NCBI RefSeq assembly: GCF_030490285.1
Contig: NZ_CP129884.1
Span: 4,154,001-4,218,000, forward strand
DNA from: Methylomonas montana
GTDB taxonomy: Bacteria; Pseudomonadota; Gammaproteobacteria; Methylococcales; Methylomonadaceae
Direction of reading: 5' to 3'
Length of the DNA: 64,000 nt
Shown here one piece after another: positions 28,107 to 37,089 of the stretch (the first letter of the stretch is position 1; each line of letters begins with the position of its first letter). The position numbers and the translations under genes were made by a program. Below the pieces are notes generated by a model that saw nothing but the letters and a program-made list of their open reading frames with translations, had not been told where the DNA came from and ran no database searches.

Positions 28107-28979
28107 ATGGATAAACTACTTTTTGGCGACAATCAATTCTTCGGCGTTAATCATATGTCGGAAGAAAAAGCTCGCAGCCAGGCGATGCGATTTCAAGATA
28201 TTAACACCGTCATTGAAGTGCTGGACAACGCCTATGATGAAGGAATCAAGACTTTCATGTGCACCACACACGAACGGATTGCGCTGGTGTGTGATCATAT
28301 GCGCGCGAACCCTGAACGCTATGCGGACTACCAATTTTTCCCCTGCATGCCTTATGCGCACAAATACGCAAATGCCATGACCGACCACGGCTTATTGGGG
28401 GCGATTAAGCATTTTCTGCCGGATGAGGGCTTTATTGACTCCGCGGTGCGCGGCGGCATGTCCTTAGCGAAGAAAGATATCGAGGGCATTACCACGCTGT
28501 TGATCGATGCGGAAATGAAGATGTTTTCCGGACTGCAAACGCCGGTGATTTTTCTGCAAAACGTCGTCGTGGATTTTCTGTTGGGATTGGGCTTTAACGA
28601 GGCTTTTCGCATCTTCGCCAACCATGTCAAAACCCGTTATGGTGCGGAACCGGGATTTATCACCATGAACATGCCCAAATTATTGGACGTTTTGGAAAGC
28701 CTTGGAATAGATAATCCAATCGTTTGCGCCAATATCAATAAAGTGGGCTTTCGTATGTCCGGCGGCTTCGAGGCTTACGAGAGGGTGTTGAAGGAAAAGA
28801 AATTTCGGGCGATCGCCATGTCGGTATTTGCCTCGGGCGCTATCCCGCCTAAAGAAGCCATCGAATGGGTTTGCCAGCAACCGAATATCGAATCGATTGT
28901 GTTCGGCGCATCAAGCCGAGGTAATATTCATTCAACGCGGGAATTGGTCGACAGCTACTGGCCAAAGAAACCCGTATAA
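28107..28979 (+). CDS. Conserved protein of unknown function, distant aldo-keto-reductase-like TIM barrel
   Basis: I do not recognise this 290-residue protein as a named family. It opens with LLFGDNQFFGVNH and alternates hydrophobic strands with helices. The end, NIESIVFGASSRGNIHST, resembles the cofactor-binding C-terminal strand and turn of aldo-keto reductases; the early DEGIKTFMCTTHER also fits the first barrel turns. The catalytic tyrosine of that family is not obvious. It follows the Gfo/Idh gene by 84 bases on the same strand, so a joint role in sugar modification is plausible but unproven. No signal peptide. Confidence 0.6.
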   Translation: MDKLLFGDNQFFGVNHMSEEKARSQAMRFQDINTVIEVLDNAYDEGIKTFMCTTHERIALVCDHMRANPERYADYQFFPCMPYAHKYANAMTDHGLLGAIKHFLPDEGFIDSAVRGGMSLAKKDIEGITTLLIDAEMKMFSGLQTPVIFLQNVVVDFLLGLGFNEAFRIFANHVKTRYGAEPGFITMNMPKLLDVLESLGIDNPIVCANINKVGFRMSGGFEAYERVLKEKKFRAIAMSVFASGAIPPKEAIEWVCQQPNIESIVFGASSRGNIHSTRELVDSYWPKKPV

Positions 28980-29029
28980 GTTGTGGTCATCTCCTCGACT
29001 ACCGTTAAGTGAAGCGGTCGGTCTCTTCT

Positions 29030-29157
29030 CCCTTCGGCGGGGACTATCGTAAAAGTCAAGAGTAGGTTGGGCAGAGCATAGCGAAGCCCAACAAAATCGA
29101 AATGTTGGGTTTCATCGTATTCAGACCAACCTACCTTTTACGACAACTTCCGAAGGG
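29030..29157. repeat. Nested palindromic intergenic element
   Basis: Three inverted repeats nest around one centre: CCCTTCGG at 29030-29037 with CCGAAGGG at 29150-29157; TCGTAAAAG at 29047-29055 with CTTTTACGA at 29135-29143; GTAGGTTGG at 29062-29070 with CCAACCTAC at 29126-29134. The centre carries smaller GCCCAAC/GTTGGG motifs. This looks like a MITE or REP-type palindrome, lying between the convergent exopolysaccharide operon and the beta-helix gene. It could end transcription from both sides. Whether it is repeated elsewhere in the genome cannot be seen. Confidence 0.7.
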
Positions 29158-29231
29158 ATGAGGTTGGGGTGAGTGCGTCCAAATTCTCTGGTATTAATTT
29201 CCCTCTCCCTCTTGCACATTTGCGAGCATTT

Positions 29232-31316
29232 TTATTGAATGAGGCCTATATCGCTTGGTAAGGGTTGAAAACCGATGTCTTTAATAGGCGACCCGGCACA
29301 GGTGATCATTTTTTTGTTAACGATGGTCACGCACGGGTCGGCAATAATGCCGTTTTTGTCTATGCCTTGCGCCACCCATTCCGACCAAGGTGCTCCGCCG
29401 ACTTTATGGTTCAATTCAAGCACGTTATAGTCGACCGCCAGTTTGCCTGTAGTGGACCAAATTATATTATCGGCAATAACCGTAGAATCCCTCGGTAAAA
29501 AATATCGAAATGAATAACCACCCGGTTTGCTGGTAACAAATATATTGCGCTCTATCCGGTTTCCTTCGGGCCAGGCTTTATTATGCATGGGAGTAGCCAA
29601 TTCCGGATATTTTTGCTTCCAAATTTCTGTCATATAGGGCGACGTATCCAGTGTTTTTTGAATTTGATCCAAAAAAACAGGCGGGATCAGAGAAACCCAT
29701 ATCGTAAAATCATTGGTTTTAAAATAGTTATTGTAAATTTTATTGTCTCTCCCGCCATGAATATGGAGCGACATAGCGACGTTTTCAAAAATATTACCAC
29801 TGACATCAAAGCCGCTGGCACCGTCATCCAAATATACCCCTATAGCATAATTTGGCGATTGGTAAACCACTTGATTTGTTGCCACATCCACACTCTTCAT
29901 GCCGAAGCCAATAACATCATGAATATAATTATTCCGAATGACATTACCCCGTGTAGACCAATCTCGCCCGCTGTAAATTGCGCCACAATCTGCGGCTTGT
30001 AAACAGAAATGATGAACTTCGTTTTTTTCGATCAAGTGATCGTTACCTAGAAAAATAATTCCGGTAATCGGACCATATTCCAATAGATTATGCGTTACTT
30101 TGCCACCTACTCCTTCCAAACGAATACTTGGTGAATAGGCCAGCAATATCGTACCATTATGATGAATATGATTGTTATGAATAACATTGCCGGACGATTG
30201 CAGGCTTTTTTTATCTCCGCCAGCAATGGCTATGCCCTCTGCGCCTGTATGATGAATATTGTTATTGATTAGTTGTATGTTTTTTCCATTTTTTACAATT
30301 ACCCCTTTGCCTCCAACATTACTAATATCCAATCTATCCAATACAACGTTGTTGGCATTTTTTATAAAAACCGGTGCGCTGGCGCTATATTGAAAACTGA
30401 GATTTTTAAAAGTTAAATAGCTAATATCGTCAGCTAGCACTATATTCGGTAGAGACGACACTACAACCGTATCTGGGTTAATACCATCCGGCGCGATAAA
30501 GCTGATGGTTTTAGTATTGTTGTCGAAAAACCATTCGCCGGGCGCATTCAGCAATGACGGTAGGTTTTGAATGTAAAACCGCCTGCCGCTATCTAACGGA
30601 TAAACAGTTGGTGTTGTCATTTTAATAGTATTGTCTGTTTGATTAACTGCCTCAATACCAATAATTTGATCAAACCAGTCATTGCCAGGGAATATATGTA
30701 CCTGGGCAGCGCTTATCTCTCCGCTCAGTGGCGGCATAGTTTCCATTACCGAAAACTGGGTTTTCTGATCTAGTGGAATTTTAATATGCGCCCAATCTTG
30801 ATCCGGCCAGCGGGCCAATTCCAGTTTTTGATTATTGACATACAGTTCAAATTTCGGTGCATTACCTTTTATGCGCCCGGTATCGAAAAAATCTTTATTC
30901 TCCGGCAATTGGGTAAGCGGACAGTCCCAAATTAGCGCGTCGCGCTTTTTACAGGTAATGGGTAGCCCGCCGCTAATTATTACTTCCGCATCAGGCTCGC
31001 CTTGCCAAACGATTTCTCGACCTGCAAAGCCGGAATCCATTAAATTAAAACTGAGCGGCCGATTTAAATAATAAATACCCCCCGCTATATTAACGGTAAC
31101 CTTGTCGTTAAAGGCGTGTGTTTGCTTCAAACTCCTGATGGCTTGTTTGGCTTTTTCAAGGGTTTTAAACGGTCCATCGTTAAGCTGCGAACTGGGCGTT
31201 TTGAGACTGCCAGACCATGAGTCGTCGCCATTGGGATTAACATAATAATCGACAGCTATTGCCTGAACACCCCAGCAAAGGTTTATCACTATCCAAAGAT
31301 TAATTAGGTGCTTCAT
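29232..31316 (-). CDS. Secreted right-handed parallel beta-helix protein (DUF1565-like N-terminus)
   Basis: A 694-residue exported protein. Residues 1-22 are a signal peptide ending in VQAIA. The DUF1565-like opening, DYYVNPNGDDSWSG, then KTLEKAKQAI, leads into a beta-helix. Many short turns of the type NNNIHHTGAEGIAI, NVIHNNHIHHNG and NVIRNNYIHDV occur between about 315 and 560. Such proteins include polysaccharide lyases, epimerases and hydrolases. Placed convergent to the exopolysaccharide operon, it may cut or modify the polymer. No catalytic residues can be named with confidence. Confidence 0.82.
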   Translation of the reverse strand: MKHLINLWIVINLCWGVQAIAVDYYVNPNGDDSWSGSLKTPSSQLNDGPFKTLEKAKQAIRSLKQTHAFNDKVTVNIAGGIYYLNRPLSFNLMDSGFAGREIVWQGEPDAEVIISGGLPITCKKRDALIWDCPLTQLPENKDFFDTGRIKGNAPKFELYVNNQKLELARWPDQDWAHIKIPLDQKTQFSVMETMPPLSGEISAAQVHIFPGNDWFDQIIGIEAVNQTDNTIKMTTPTVYPLDSGRRFYIQNLPSLLNAPGEWFFDNNTKTISFIAPDGINPDTVVVSSLPNIVLADDISYLTFKNLSFQYSASAPVFIKNANNVVLDRLDISNVGGKGVIVKNGKNIQLINNNIHHTGAEGIAIAGGDKKSLQSSGNVIHNNHIHHNGTILLAYSPSIRLEGVGGKVTHNLLEYGPITGIIFLGNDHLIEKNEVHHFCLQAADCGAIYSGRDWSTRGNVIRNNYIHDVIGFGMKSVDVATNQVVYQSPNYAIGVYLDDGASGFDVSGNIFENVAMSLHIHGGRDNKIYNNYFKTNDFTIWVSLIPPVFLDQIQKTLDTSPYMTEIWKQKYPELATPMHNKAWPEGNRIERNIFVTSKPGGYSFRYFLPRDSTVIADNIIWSTTGKLAVDYNVLELNHKVGGAPWSEWVAQGIDKNGIIADPCVTIVNKKMITCAGSPIKDIGFQPLPSDIGLIQ

Positions 31317-31732
31317 AAAATGCCTCTGTTCTCGAAGAATTTAAGGCCGGGTACCGGCCAAAATTCTAGGCGCTATTTAGCTTGCTTATAAAAAGAAAGA
31401 TGGCGATTTATACGGTGAGCCACCTAATTTAAGATTACGATTTAGAGGTTTACTTCAGTTAATATTGAAGGTGTAATGTCCTATTCCTTGGCCACGAAGA
31501 TGCGTTGAAATTGTTGCAGAAAATGTCAAAAGCGGACTAATCCGTAATAGCCTGTATACCAGCTGCCTTTGAATAACGGCTTTTAAGCATAAATGAACTG
31601 CGCTTGGTTTGACAAGTCAATTCGACGCATTGACCTAACATTAAGCCTGAGCGCCAACATGGGAAACTGGATAGCTTCCCATCATTTTATCGACTCGGCA
31701 CGAACGAATAGTTTGATCCACCGTCCGCGCCA
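31317..31732. other. Non-coding region with palindromes upstream of the beta-helix gene
   Basis: About 415 bases without a convincing gene. A strong palindrome at 31336-31367 (arms AGAATTT/AAATTCT enclosing GGCCGG-GTA-CCGGCC) lies 20 bases before the beta-helix start codon and would be in its leader or promoter. A second inverted repeat, ATGGGAA at 31659-31665 and TTCCCAT at 31676-31682, and a small TTGAC-AA-GTCAA at 31609-31620 are also visible. No promoter can be assigned firmly. Confidence 0.5.
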
Positions 31733-31768
31733 AAACTAACAAAATAGCCGGCATTTTGAATACCGGCT
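31733..31768 (-). terminator. Rho-independent terminator of the FKBP gene
   Basis: Read on the minus strand, AGCCGGTATT and AATGCCGGCT form a ten-pair stem with one G-U pair and a three-base loop, followed by ATTTTGTTAGTTTT. It lies 13 bases after the FKBP stop codon. Confidence 0.8.
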
Positions 31769-31780
31769 GCAAGTCAAATC

Positions 31781-32260
31781 TTAGTTGACCTTGATCAATT
31801 CCACATCAAAAATCAGCGCGGCATTAGGACCGATGTCACGGCCAGCGCCACGCTCGCCATACGCCAGATTGGATGGGATGAAAAAGCGGTATTTGGCGCC
31901 TTCTTTCATCAATTGCAATCCTTCGGTCCAACCGGCAATCACCCGATTCAATGGAAAAGTCGCCGGCGCGCCGCGGCCATAGGAGCTATCGAATTCCTTG
32001 CCGTCGATGGTGGTGCCTTTGTAATGCACGGTGACATTGTCGGTGGCTTTAGGTGCGGCGCCTGTACCTTCGTTGAAGACCAGGTATTGCAGACCGCTGG
32101 CGGTAGCGATCACGCCGGCGTTTTTGGCGTTATCCGCCAGAAATTTTTCGCCTGCGGCTTTGTTTTCGGCTGGGGTATTGGCATTGGCCATTGAGAACAT
32201 AACGAATCCTGTAATAAAAGCGATTAAAATAGCAATAACACGTTGTTTCGTGGATTTCAT
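31781..32260 (-). CDS. FKBP-type peptidyl-prolyl cis-trans isomerase
   Basis: Exported folding helper of 159 residues. A signal peptide (about 1-28, ending near SMANA) precedes a short helical linker and a complete FKBP domain. Seen: VTVHYKGTTIDGKEFDSSYGRG, PLNRVIAGWTEGLQLM, AKYRFFIPSNLAYGERG and the terminal ALIFDVELIKV. It is shorter than FkpA or Mip, lacking the long dimerisation helix region. An ATG start with GGGAG upstream. Confidence 0.94.
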   Translation of the reverse strand: MKSTKQRVIAILIAFITGFVMFSMANANTPAENKAAGEKFLADNAKNAGVIATASGLQYLVFNEGTGAAPKATDNVTVHYKGTTIDGKEFDSSYGRGAPATFPLNRVIAGWTEGLQLMKEGAKYRFFIPSNLAYGERGAGRDIGPNAALIFDVELIKVN

Positions 32261-32296
32261 GAAGACTCCCGATAAATGGTTGGGGGCGCTAGTTTA

Positions 32297-32887
32297 TCAG
32301 TTTTTAGTGTCCAGCTCTTGCCGGCAGGTCGCCAGTTGCGCATCGTAACGTAACGCGCGTTGATGGACTTTTTGTGCGGTATTCAGCAGCCATTGCTTGG
32401 ATAAATAGCTGTTGCGCTGAAAGCCGCCGAGACCTTCGTGATAGGTTAGATACAATTTATTGGTGTCCGAAGTCGGGATGCCGAGTTTGCGATTGCTGGT
32501 CGCGCAATACCAGGCCACAAAGTCGCAGCTGTCGGAAAAGTCTTCGCGATCCGCCCACCAATTGCCGGCTTTTTGCTGATAGTCTGCCCAGGTTTCGTCC
32601 TTGGCTTGCGGATAACCGTAAGCGCTGCTGGAGCGAAACCAGGGGATGAAGCCTAGGATCAACGGCCGGGGCGGCTGGGCGTCGGCGACAAAGCTGGATT
32701 CTTGATGGATGATGGCCATTTGCACCGCAATAGGCACACCCCAGCGTCGCGCTGAACTTAATGTCGCTTGATACCAATCGTCTTTTTCACGAAAAATCTG
32801 GCAAATATTTTCGGTGTTTTTCGGTGGCATGGTTGCACAGGCCGATAAAACGACTAGACTTGCGAGAAAAATTATTCTGCGTTTCAT
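32297..32887 (-). CDS. Lipoprotein with lytic transglycosylase (SLT)-like domain
   Basis: A 196-residue outer-membrane-type lipoprotein. The lipobox VLSAC puts the lipidated cysteine at residue 16. The IAVQMAIIHQESSFVADA stretch carries the Glu-Ser pair typical of the catalytic start of SLT transglycosylases, followed by SSAYGYPQAKDETWADYQ and the LYLTYHEGLGGFQRNSY end. It probably cleaves peptidoglycan between MurNAc and GlcNAc. The gene is 36 bases from the FKBP gene on the same strand. Confidence 0.85.
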   Translation of the reverse strand: MKRRIIFLASLVVLSACATMPPKNTENICQIFREKDDWYQATLSSARRWGVPIAVQMAIIHQESSFVADAQPPRPLILGFIPWFRSSSAYGYPQAKDETWADYQQKAGNWWADREDFSDSCDFVAWYCATSNRKLGIPTSDTNKLYLTYHEGLGGFQRNSYLSKQWLLNTAQKVHQRALRYDAQLATCRQELDTKN

Positions 32888-33095
32888 ATCCTAGCGAATC
32901 AGATTGTAATAAAGAACTTACTTTAGGAAAGCGCTAACTAAATCGTCGCCCGCGAAAGCAGGGATTCAGATTTTTACTTTGGGTTCCCGTTCCTGCCCTT
33001 GATGGTATTTTCAAGAACAATGGCATTGATTTAATTAACACCTTAGTATTTTATCGACAATCACATAGGAAGCCCTACCGAACAGAAGGACAACA

Positions 33096-33728
33096 ATGCC
33101 AACGACTGAAAACCGCGCCTACCGCAAAAACCTCACCAGCCACGGCCTGCTCTACATGGGCTACGAAGAACACGAAATTTGGGTCGTGAATCTTTCGCTG
33201 TCCGGGTTGCTGGCGGTGTTAAAGGTCAAACCGCAGATTAACGACATTAAGGACATTTTTACCGCACTGCAAGTTTCGCCTATTGTCGATTTTTACCTCC
33301 CTGAAATACGCTTGGCGGGGGAAGCGGAAGTCGCTCGAGCCGAAGCAACCGAAGACGGTTTTCAGATAGCGATAGAATTTCGCAATTTGTCCTACGATAC
33401 CGACAATTTGCTTTATAGCCGCCGCGCTTATCGCAAAAACATGACGGCTCCCGGCCACATCATTTTCAACGATACCGATTATGCCTTCAATACCGAAAAC
33501 GTTTCAGTGGATGGTTTAATGATACGCATGCTCGGCAGGATAGATGTTGCGGAAGGCACGGTGACCGGGTTTGAATACCATCATCTTGGCCTGAGCGGAG
33601 AGGCGACAGTGATCTGGAGCGAACATGACGACATTTCGACGCTGATGGGCTTGCAATACCTACATATGGAACGAGACAGCATCAAAGGCATCCCGATTTT
33701 TCGCTACCCACCTTTGACTTCAGATTGA
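33096..33728 (+). CDS. Tandem PilZ-domain protein
   Basis: A 210-residue soluble protein built from two similar halves: RAYRKNLTSHGLLYM with VVNLSLSGLLAVL near the N-terminus, and RAYRKNMTAPGHIIF with TENVSVDGLMIRM from about residue 110. The spacing of R-x3-R-like basic residues and the (D/N)xSxxG motif are those of PilZ, the cyclic-di-GMP receptor domain, though the first arginine motif is degenerate (AYRKN). Internal duplication is clear; ligand binding is uncertain. Its last nine bases overlap the convergent next gene. Confidence 0.75.
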   Translation: MPTTENRAYRKNLTSHGLLYMGYEEHEIWVVNLSLSGLLAVLKVKPQINDIKDIFTALQVSPIVDFYLPEIRLAGEAEVARAEATEDGFQIAIEFRNLSYDTDNLLYSRRAYRKNMTAPGHIIFNDTDYAFNTENVSVDGLMIRMLGRIDVAEGTVTGFEYHHLGLSGEATVIWSEHDDISTLMGLQYLHMERDSIKGIPIFRYPPLTSD

Positions 33729-34724
33729 AAAACGCTGCCGATTGCGGGTTGTCCAAAACTGCATCGCCAATTGCTGAGCTTGTTGCTGGCTATCGGCCTT
33801 GCCGAGCAGTTTCAAGGCTATCGCCGCAGTACCAATCACCGTTGCTTCGCCAAACTCGTCGCTAAGCTCGCCTTGCCAGAATTGCGCTAGCAATTGAGGA
33901 TCTAAATCTTCGGCTTTCATATGTCGGCGTTCGAATAGGGCTGGCCAGGTTTCGTCCTCAAGCTCACCGTCGCTCACGCTCTGTACCAGGCATTCCACAT
34001 CCGGGTTGCGCTCGGTTTCACCGCCTTCGCCTTTTAATACCGCCATGTTTTTTTGATCCAGCAACAGTGCGGCCTTTTGATGAACCTGCCGATAGCTGGG
34101 ATGGAAGATGCCCTGAATGCTATGGCTGGCGTCGAACGGATTTAATAATCTAACCAGCGTATGAACCGGCGAGCGTAAACCCATCACCGGCCGCAGATTG
34201 ATCATGTCGTACAGTTTCGGACAGATATATTCCAGCGATAGATAACTGAAATTGTCCCGCTCCAATTGCTGGCCGGCTTCGGCTATCGAGGTTGCGGCCT
34301 TAATCCCCAAGGCTTGCAGCGCATTCTCGGTATACAAACGGCCCTCGGTATGGCCGCCGGCGCCGTGCATGAAAACCCTAATGCCGTTTTCCGCCAGCAG
34401 TAGCGTGGACAATAAAAACCAGGGTAAATGACGGCGTTTGCCGGCGTAGGACGACCAGTCCAGATCGACCGACACTTTGGCTTCGAATGCAAAGCTTTCC
34501 CGCGCGGCTTGCACGAAGCCGGCCAGCTCTTCGCAGGTTTCTTCCTTGACTCGCATCAACATCAAAAATGCGCCAAGTTGAATCGGCTCGACCTGGCCGT
34601 CGGCCAAGATCATTTGCATCGCCCGATAGGCTTCGTCTTGCGTCAGCGGCCGGGCGCCTTTTTTGCCCTTGCCGAGTATCTTGATAAATTCCGCGAACGG
34701 ATGTTCCTGGGTCAACAAGCTCAT
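33720..34724 (-). CDS. ybiB: YbiB-like glycosyl transferase family protein (TrpD-like fold)
   Basis: A 334-residue homologue of anthranilate phosphoribosyltransferase that belongs to the YbiB group, described as nucleic-acid binding and not as tryptophan biosynthetic. The N-terminal helical domain ([32 protein letters not shown]) and the later [20 protein letters not shown] loop show the TrpD-like fold. The GTGG phosphoribosyl-pyrophosphate loop of true TrpD appears altered to GAGG. It overlaps the start of cyoE's end by four bases and is therefore likely co-transcribed with it. Confidence 0.85.
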   Translation of the reverse strand: MSLLTQEHPFAEFIKILGKGKKGARPLTQDEAYRAMQMILADGQVEPIQLGAFLMLMRVKEETCEELAGFVQAARESFAFEAKVSVDLDWSSYAGKRRHLPWFLLSTLLLAENGIRVFMHGAGGHTEGRLYTENALQALGIKAATSIAEAGQQLERDNFSYLSLEYICPKLYDMINLRPVMGLRSPVHTLVRLLNPFDASHSIQGIFHPSYRQVHQKAALLLDQKNMAVLKGEGGETERNPDVECLVQSVSDGELEDETWPALFERRHMKAEDLDPQLLAQFWQGELSDEFGEATVIGTAAIALKLLGKADSQQQAQQLAMQFWTTRNRQRFSI

Positions 34725-35611
34725 GAGAATGACAGTGGGAAGTAATGATCGATCAGCAATGCCGCGAAAATCAGCATCAAATAAACAATGGAATAACCGA
34801 AGGTGCGCATCGCGGTTTTGTTGTCCTTCTTGCGCATCATTTGAATCGCGTAATAGATAAAGCCCAACCCCAGCAACACCGCCGCCACTAAATAAATCAA
34901 GCCGCTCATGCCGGTCAGATAGGGCAGCAGGGTGGAGATCAGCAACAGGATGGTGTACAACAAAATTTGCAGACGGGTGAATTCCACGCCATGCGTCACC
35001 GGCAACATCGGGATGGAAACCTTGGCGTATTCTTCGCGTTTGGCGATGGCCAGCGCCCAGAAATGCGGCGGGGTCCAGACGAAGATAATCAAAAACAGCA
35101 ACAACGCATACGGATGCACTTCACCGGTAATCGCCGCCCACCCCAATACCGGTGGTGCCGCGCCGGCCGCGCCGCCGATCACGATATTCTGCGGCGTCAT
35201 TTTTTTGAGGTATACCGTATAAATCAGCGCATAGCCGATCAGCGACAAAAAGGTCAGGAAGGCGGTCAACACATTGATCTTGATGGTTAGTATTGCCATG
35301 GCTACAAAACCGATCAAGCTGGCAAACACCAAGACTTGATGAGAGTTCAAATGACCGGTAGGCAGCGGACGGTTTTTGGTGCGGCCCATTTCCGCATCGG
35401 CTTTTTGATCGATGAAATGATTGATCGCCGCTGCCGAGGATGCCGCTAGGGCGATGCCTATGCTGCCGTAGAAAAACTTGTCCAGTGGCGGCATGCCCGG
35501 CACGGCCAGCAACATGCCGACGATGGCGGTAAACACGATCAATGCCACCACTCTGGGCTTACAGAGCTCTAAGTAGTCTTTCCAGGATAGCGCGGAAGTT
35601 GTGTCGGTCAT
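34721..35611 (-). CDS. cyoE: Protohaem IX farnesyltransferase
   Basis: Converts haem B to haem O for terminal oxidases; a polytopic inner-membrane prenyltransferase of the UbiA superfamily. Eight or nine hydrophobic helices are present. The polyprenyl-diphosphate site [21 protein letters not shown] is intact, with the second conserved stretch near [21 protein letters not shown]. The frame opens at 35665, but ATG 35611 ([10 protein letters not shown]) fits the family start; it gives 296 residues. Also called ctaB. Confidence 0.96.
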   Translation of the reverse strand: MTDTTSALSWKDYLELCKPRVVALIVFTAIVGMLLAVPGMPPLDKFFYGSIGIALAASSAAAINHFIDQKADAEMGRTKNRPLPTGHLNSHQVLVFASLIGFVAMAILTIKINVLTAFLTFLSLIGYALIYTVYLKKMTPQNIVIGGAAGAAPPVLGWAAITGEVHPYALLLFLIIFVWTPPHFWALAIAKREEYAKVSIPMLPVTHGVEFTRLQILLYTILLLISTLLPYLTGMSGLIYLVAAVLLGLGFIYYAIQMMRKKDNKTAMRTFGYSIVYLMLIFAALLIDHYFPLSFS

Positions 35612-35718
35612 CAAGTACCAAATGGATTTGCAGGTCTTTAAACATATAGAATAACAGTGAACCATTGATTATTAAAATAATCACAGGCGCTCACCATCTT
35701 TTAGTTAACGAGGGATTT

Positions 35719-37089
35719 ATGAACTATAGGCTCGCGGCGTTAGCGCTGCTTTGTCCTGCTGTGTTGGCGCACGCCGAGAATAGCAAGGTACACGAACATG
35801 TTTTTAGCAACGGCTTGAAACTATTGGTAAAGGAGGATCATCGTTCGCCGGTGGTAGTATCGCAGGTTTGGTACAAGGTTGGGTCCAGTTACGAGCCCGG
35901 CGGCATCACCGGCATCTCGCACATGCTGGAACACATGATGTTCAAGGGTACCGAAAAATATCCAGCCGGCGAGTTTTCCCGGATCATCGCCGAAAACGGC
36001 GGCAACGAGAATGCCTTTACCGGCCAGGATTACACCGCTTATTTTCAAACCCTGGAAAAGTCGCGCCTGGAGATCAGTTTTAAACTGGAAAGCGACCGGA
36101 TGCGCAACCTCAATCTGCAAGCCGAGGAATTGAAAAGAGAATTGGAAGTCGTCACCGAGGAACGGCGGATGCGCACCGACGATCAGCCTCGCTCCAAAGT
36201 TCACGAGCAATTCATGGCCACCGCGTTTACTAACAGTCCTTACAAGAATCCGGTAATCGGCTGGCCGTCCGACATCGCCAATTACAAAGTCGAAGACCTG
36301 CAAGCCTGGTATCAGCAATGGTACGCCCCGAATAATGCCACGCTGGTAGTGGTGGGCGACGTCGATGCCCAGCAAGTGGAAAAACTCGCCGAGCAGTATT
36401 TCGCGCCGCTGCAACCCAGCGTGCTGAAACCGGTAAAACCGCAGGACGAAAGTGAGCAGCGCGGCGTGCGGCGCATTACCGTCAAAGCACCCGCCAAACT
36501 GCCCTACCTGATGATGGGGTACAAAGTGCCGGTGTTGAAAACCGCCAAGCCGGAATGGGAAGCCTACGCGCTGGAAGTGTTGGCTGGCGTGCTGGACGGC
36601 GGCGATAGCGCCCGTTTGTCTTCGCGCTTGATCAGAGGCAAGCAGATCGCGGTAGCGGCCGGTGCCGGTTACGACCTGACCTCACGCTTGCCCGAGATGT
36701 TCTTGCTGGAAGCGACCCCGGCGGAAGGCAAAACCGTTTTCGATCTGGAATATGCCTTGTTGGACGAGGTCTATCAATTGAAAAACGAACTGATCGACAA
36801 GGACGAATTACAACGCATCAAGGCCCAGGTACTGGCCAGCGCGGTGTATCAAAAAGACTCCAACTTCTATCAGGCCATGCAATTAGGCACGCTGGAAACG
36901 GTTGGTATCGGTTGGCAAAAAGCCGACGAGTATGTGAACAAGGTCAATCAAGTCACCGCCGAGCAGGTTAGGGAAGTGGCGCGTAAATACTTGATCGAAG
37001 ATACGCTGACCGTCGCTTATCTCGATCCGCAACCGATTACCCAAGCCAGCAAACCTGCAAAAGCCATAGGAGCCCATCATGCGTTTTAA
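35719..37089 (+). CDS. M16 family zinc metallopeptidase (catalytic subunit)
   Basis: Exported M16B-type peptidase of about 456 residues. ATG 35719, following an AGGGATTT, gives a signal peptide ending LAHA. The inverted zinc motif HMLEH in ISHMLEHMMFKGTEKYP is intact, with the distal glutamate expected in the ELEVVTEERRMR segment. It overlaps the second M16 gene by 11 bases. The pair is the common arrangement of an active and an inactive subunit in the periplasm. Confidence 0.93.
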   Translation: MNYRLAALALLCPAVLAHAENSKVHEHVFSNGLKLLVKEDHRSPVVVSQVWYKVGSSYEPGGITGISHMLEHMMFKGTEKYPAGEFSRIIAENGGNENAFTGQDYTAYFQTLEKSRLEISFKLESDRMRNLNLQAEELKRELEVVTEERRMRTDDQPRSKVHEQFMATAFTNSPYKNPVIGWPSDIANYKVEDLQAWYQQWYAPNNATLVVVGDVDAQQVEKLAEQYFAPLQPSVLKPVKPQDESEQRGVRRITVKAPAKLPYLMMGYKVPVLKTAKPEWEAYALEVLAGVLDGGDSARLSSRLIRGKQIAVAAGAGYDLTSRLPEMFLLEATPAEGKTVFDLEYALLDEVYQLKNELIDKDELQRIKAQVLASAVYQKDSNFYQAMQLGTLETVGIGWQKADEYVNKVNQVTAEQVREVARKYLIEDTLTVAYLDPQPITQASKPAKAIGAHHAF

